Positions 63,262 to 64,000 of a stretch of 64,000 nucleotides of DNA are shown here, one piece after another. Position 1 is the first letter of the stretch. Every line of letters begins with the position of its first letter. The DNA lies in NCBI RefSeq assembly GCF_027594425.1, contig NZ_CP115159.1, positions 1,229,001 to 1,293,000 of the forward strand, written 5' to 3'. A program made the translations under genes and the position numbers. The notes beneath the pieces are model-generated. The model ran no database searches and had not been told where the DNA came from. It was given only the letters and a program-made list of their open reading frames with translations. Origin of the DNA: Zunongwangia sp. HGR-M22 (GTDB lineage Bacteria; Bacteroidota; Bacteroidia; Flavobacteriales; Flavobacteriaceae).

Positions 63262-63266
63262 AACGG
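63262..63266 (-). repeat. Left core of attC-like site 13
   Basis: GTGCCAACGG, then directly the left tip of an IS1182-like element. The rest of the site must lie beyond the window. The insertion point is exactly the same as in site 12. Confidence 0.7.
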
Positions 63267-64000
63267 CAGTCTGTCTCAAAACTACCATATTTGGTTTTAA
63301 AAATAGTTGAAATTAGTATTGAAAACAAAATTTATACTCTGATCAGTATTTTTTGTTGTGCATTCGGTAAAAGCTTTATTCCGTCTTATAGAGGCTTTTA
63401 TACACTTCTTGAAGGTTAAAAACAGGGCTACGATGAGTTGCTGTAAGGCGATTTTACTATTGAATAATCTTCTTAAATTATAAGCCAGAGCGATGAGTCC
63501 AAAATCTGCAGCAGCTGCTTTGATGCCCCTTTTGGTCATGATATGATCAAAACCCCATTGGCGCTTCATAGTGCCATAGGGATGCTCGACCAGCGCCTGC
63601 CTCTCTTTATAAAGCTCTCCGCTTTGTTCGACCCGCTTGGCGTTGCCTTGGATGTTCTGGGTAAATTGAGTGCGCTGTATAATCTTACCGTTAGCTTTGG
63701 CCGTGGTACACTTGCTGCGTACCGGGCATTCCTTACAGGCCTTGGTCTTGTATTGTTTAAACGTATAGTTTCGGGCTTTGTACCAGGAGCCATTGCTGTA
63801 TAAAGTATTTCCCTGGGGGCAAGTATAGGCGTCATCATCAGGATTATAAATGAAGTTTTTAGCATTGTATTTAGGATCTGGCGCCTGACTTTTACGTCCA
63901 ATGGCCGGAATGGCCACCAGGGTATCGATACCCAGACTATCGGCAATATGGAACTCGCTCCCGGTATGATAGCCTTTATCATAGAGTGCAGTAAAGGAAT
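63267..64000 (-). mobile_element. IS1182-like insertion sequence (copy 2, runs off the window)
   Basis: Left tip CAGTCTGTCTCAAAACTACC matches copy 1, and the sequence is almost identical to it up to the window end. Same position relative to AACGG as copy 1. Confidence 0.9.
63297..64000 (-). CDS. IS1182-family transposase, C-terminal part (copy 2)
   Basis: The frame is open from the window edge to the stop at 63297 and equals the last 234 or so residues of copy 1, with one seen change near the end (ECTTKNTDQ against ECKTKNTDQ). The N-terminus is outside the window. Confidence 0.9.
   Translation of the reverse strand, partial: SFTALYDKGYHTGSEFHIADSLGIDTLVAIPAIGRKSQAPDPKYNAKNFIYNPDDDAYTCPQGNTLYSNGSWYKARNYTFKQYKTKACKECPVRSKCTTAKANGKIIQRTQFTQNIQGNAKRVEQSGELYKERQALVEHPYGTMKRQWGFDHIMTKRGIKAAAADFGLIALAYNLRRLFNSKIALQQLIVALFLTFKKCIKASIRRNKAFTECTTKNTDQSINFVFNTNFNYF

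Noticed and set aside
43745-63266. The regular palindromes as a CRISPR array
   Set aside because: Repeats are 122-188 bp, spacing is 0.4-3 kb and filled with genes; no short regular spacers or cas genes.
43745-63266. The palindromes as a MITE or REP family
   Set aside because: They occur only between cassettes, are never doubled within genes here, and the flanking bases pair across the cassette rather than across the repeat, which MITE target duplications would not produce. Still the main alternative.
1-64000. Prophage or tRNA genes
   Set aside because: No capsid, tail or terminase genes and no tRNA-like cloverleaf were recognised on reading.

Overview
The window looks like a chromosomal accessory region of a marine-type Flavobacteriia (Bacteroidota) bacterium such as a Zunongwangia/Gramella relative (inference). 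The reasons are low G+C, SusC/SusD and FecI/FecR-type genes, CTnDOT-type tra genes, BfmA/BtgA mobilization genes, and little Shine-Dalgarno signal. No rRNA, tRNA or CRISPR array was seen.

Region 1 (1-1885) is the end of a sugar-catabolism cluster: the tail of a Gfo/Idh/MocA oxidoreductase, a DUF1080 lipoprotein and an endonuclease/exonuclease/phosphatase lipoprotein, closed by a strong terminator.

Region 2 (about 2.7-35.3 kb) reads as an integrative conjugative element or its remnant. It holds an excisionase-like HTH gene and a DnaD/DnaC-like replication pair (2.8-4.4 kb), a compact transfer operon TraE-F-G-I-J-K-M-N (18.6-25.8 kb), ssb and radC (31.0-31.8 kb), and BfmA/BtgA, a DUF5712 relaxase and a VirD4-type coupling protein (32.2-35.3 kb). 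Two cargo blocks separate these modules. One is an ECF sigma/FecR/SusC/SusD/DUF4843/M16 peptidase operon with a following lipoprotein and metallophosphoesterase. The other is a two-component system with a PepSY-like protein and an OprP-type porin. No element integrase is present. A nested inverted repeat precedes ssb, and an oriT-like hairpin cluster precedes the mob genes.

Region 3 (35.3-43.7 kb) is a patchwork of insertion debris: a ClC channel, an IS407-group IS with a nonsense mutation, a truncated TIR-like defence gene, an MFS exporter with a TetR regulator and two matching operators, one complete and one 5'-truncated IS3-type element, and a 5'-truncated IS91-type element.

Region 4 (43.7-64.0 kb) is the main discovery. 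It is an array of short cassettes, all on the minus strand, separated by about 122-188 bp imperfect palindromes that behave like integron attC sites. Each palindrome starts with AAC and ends with GTT. The few bases at the start of a cassette are the reverse complement of the bases before the AAC that ends the same cassette, as expected for units that circularise and reinsert at G|TT. I count thirteen such sites (one is only a left edge) and no intI, so this is a CALIN-like array in a Bacteroidota. Cassettes encode an ArsR/PhzF/SDR operon, a secreted protein, a zinc-finger/HNH-like protein, a CarboxypepD_reg protein, a HEPN-like protein, an alpha/beta hydrolase, a membrane-anchored coiled-coil protein, DinB plus Crp/Fnr, an unknown protein, a CPBP protease, a TIMP-like secreted protein, and a duplicated inverted-repeat-rich cassette. 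Two unrelated IS types use the sites as landing pads: an IS91-like element at the right core (GTT|G) and an IS1182-like element at the left core (AACGG).
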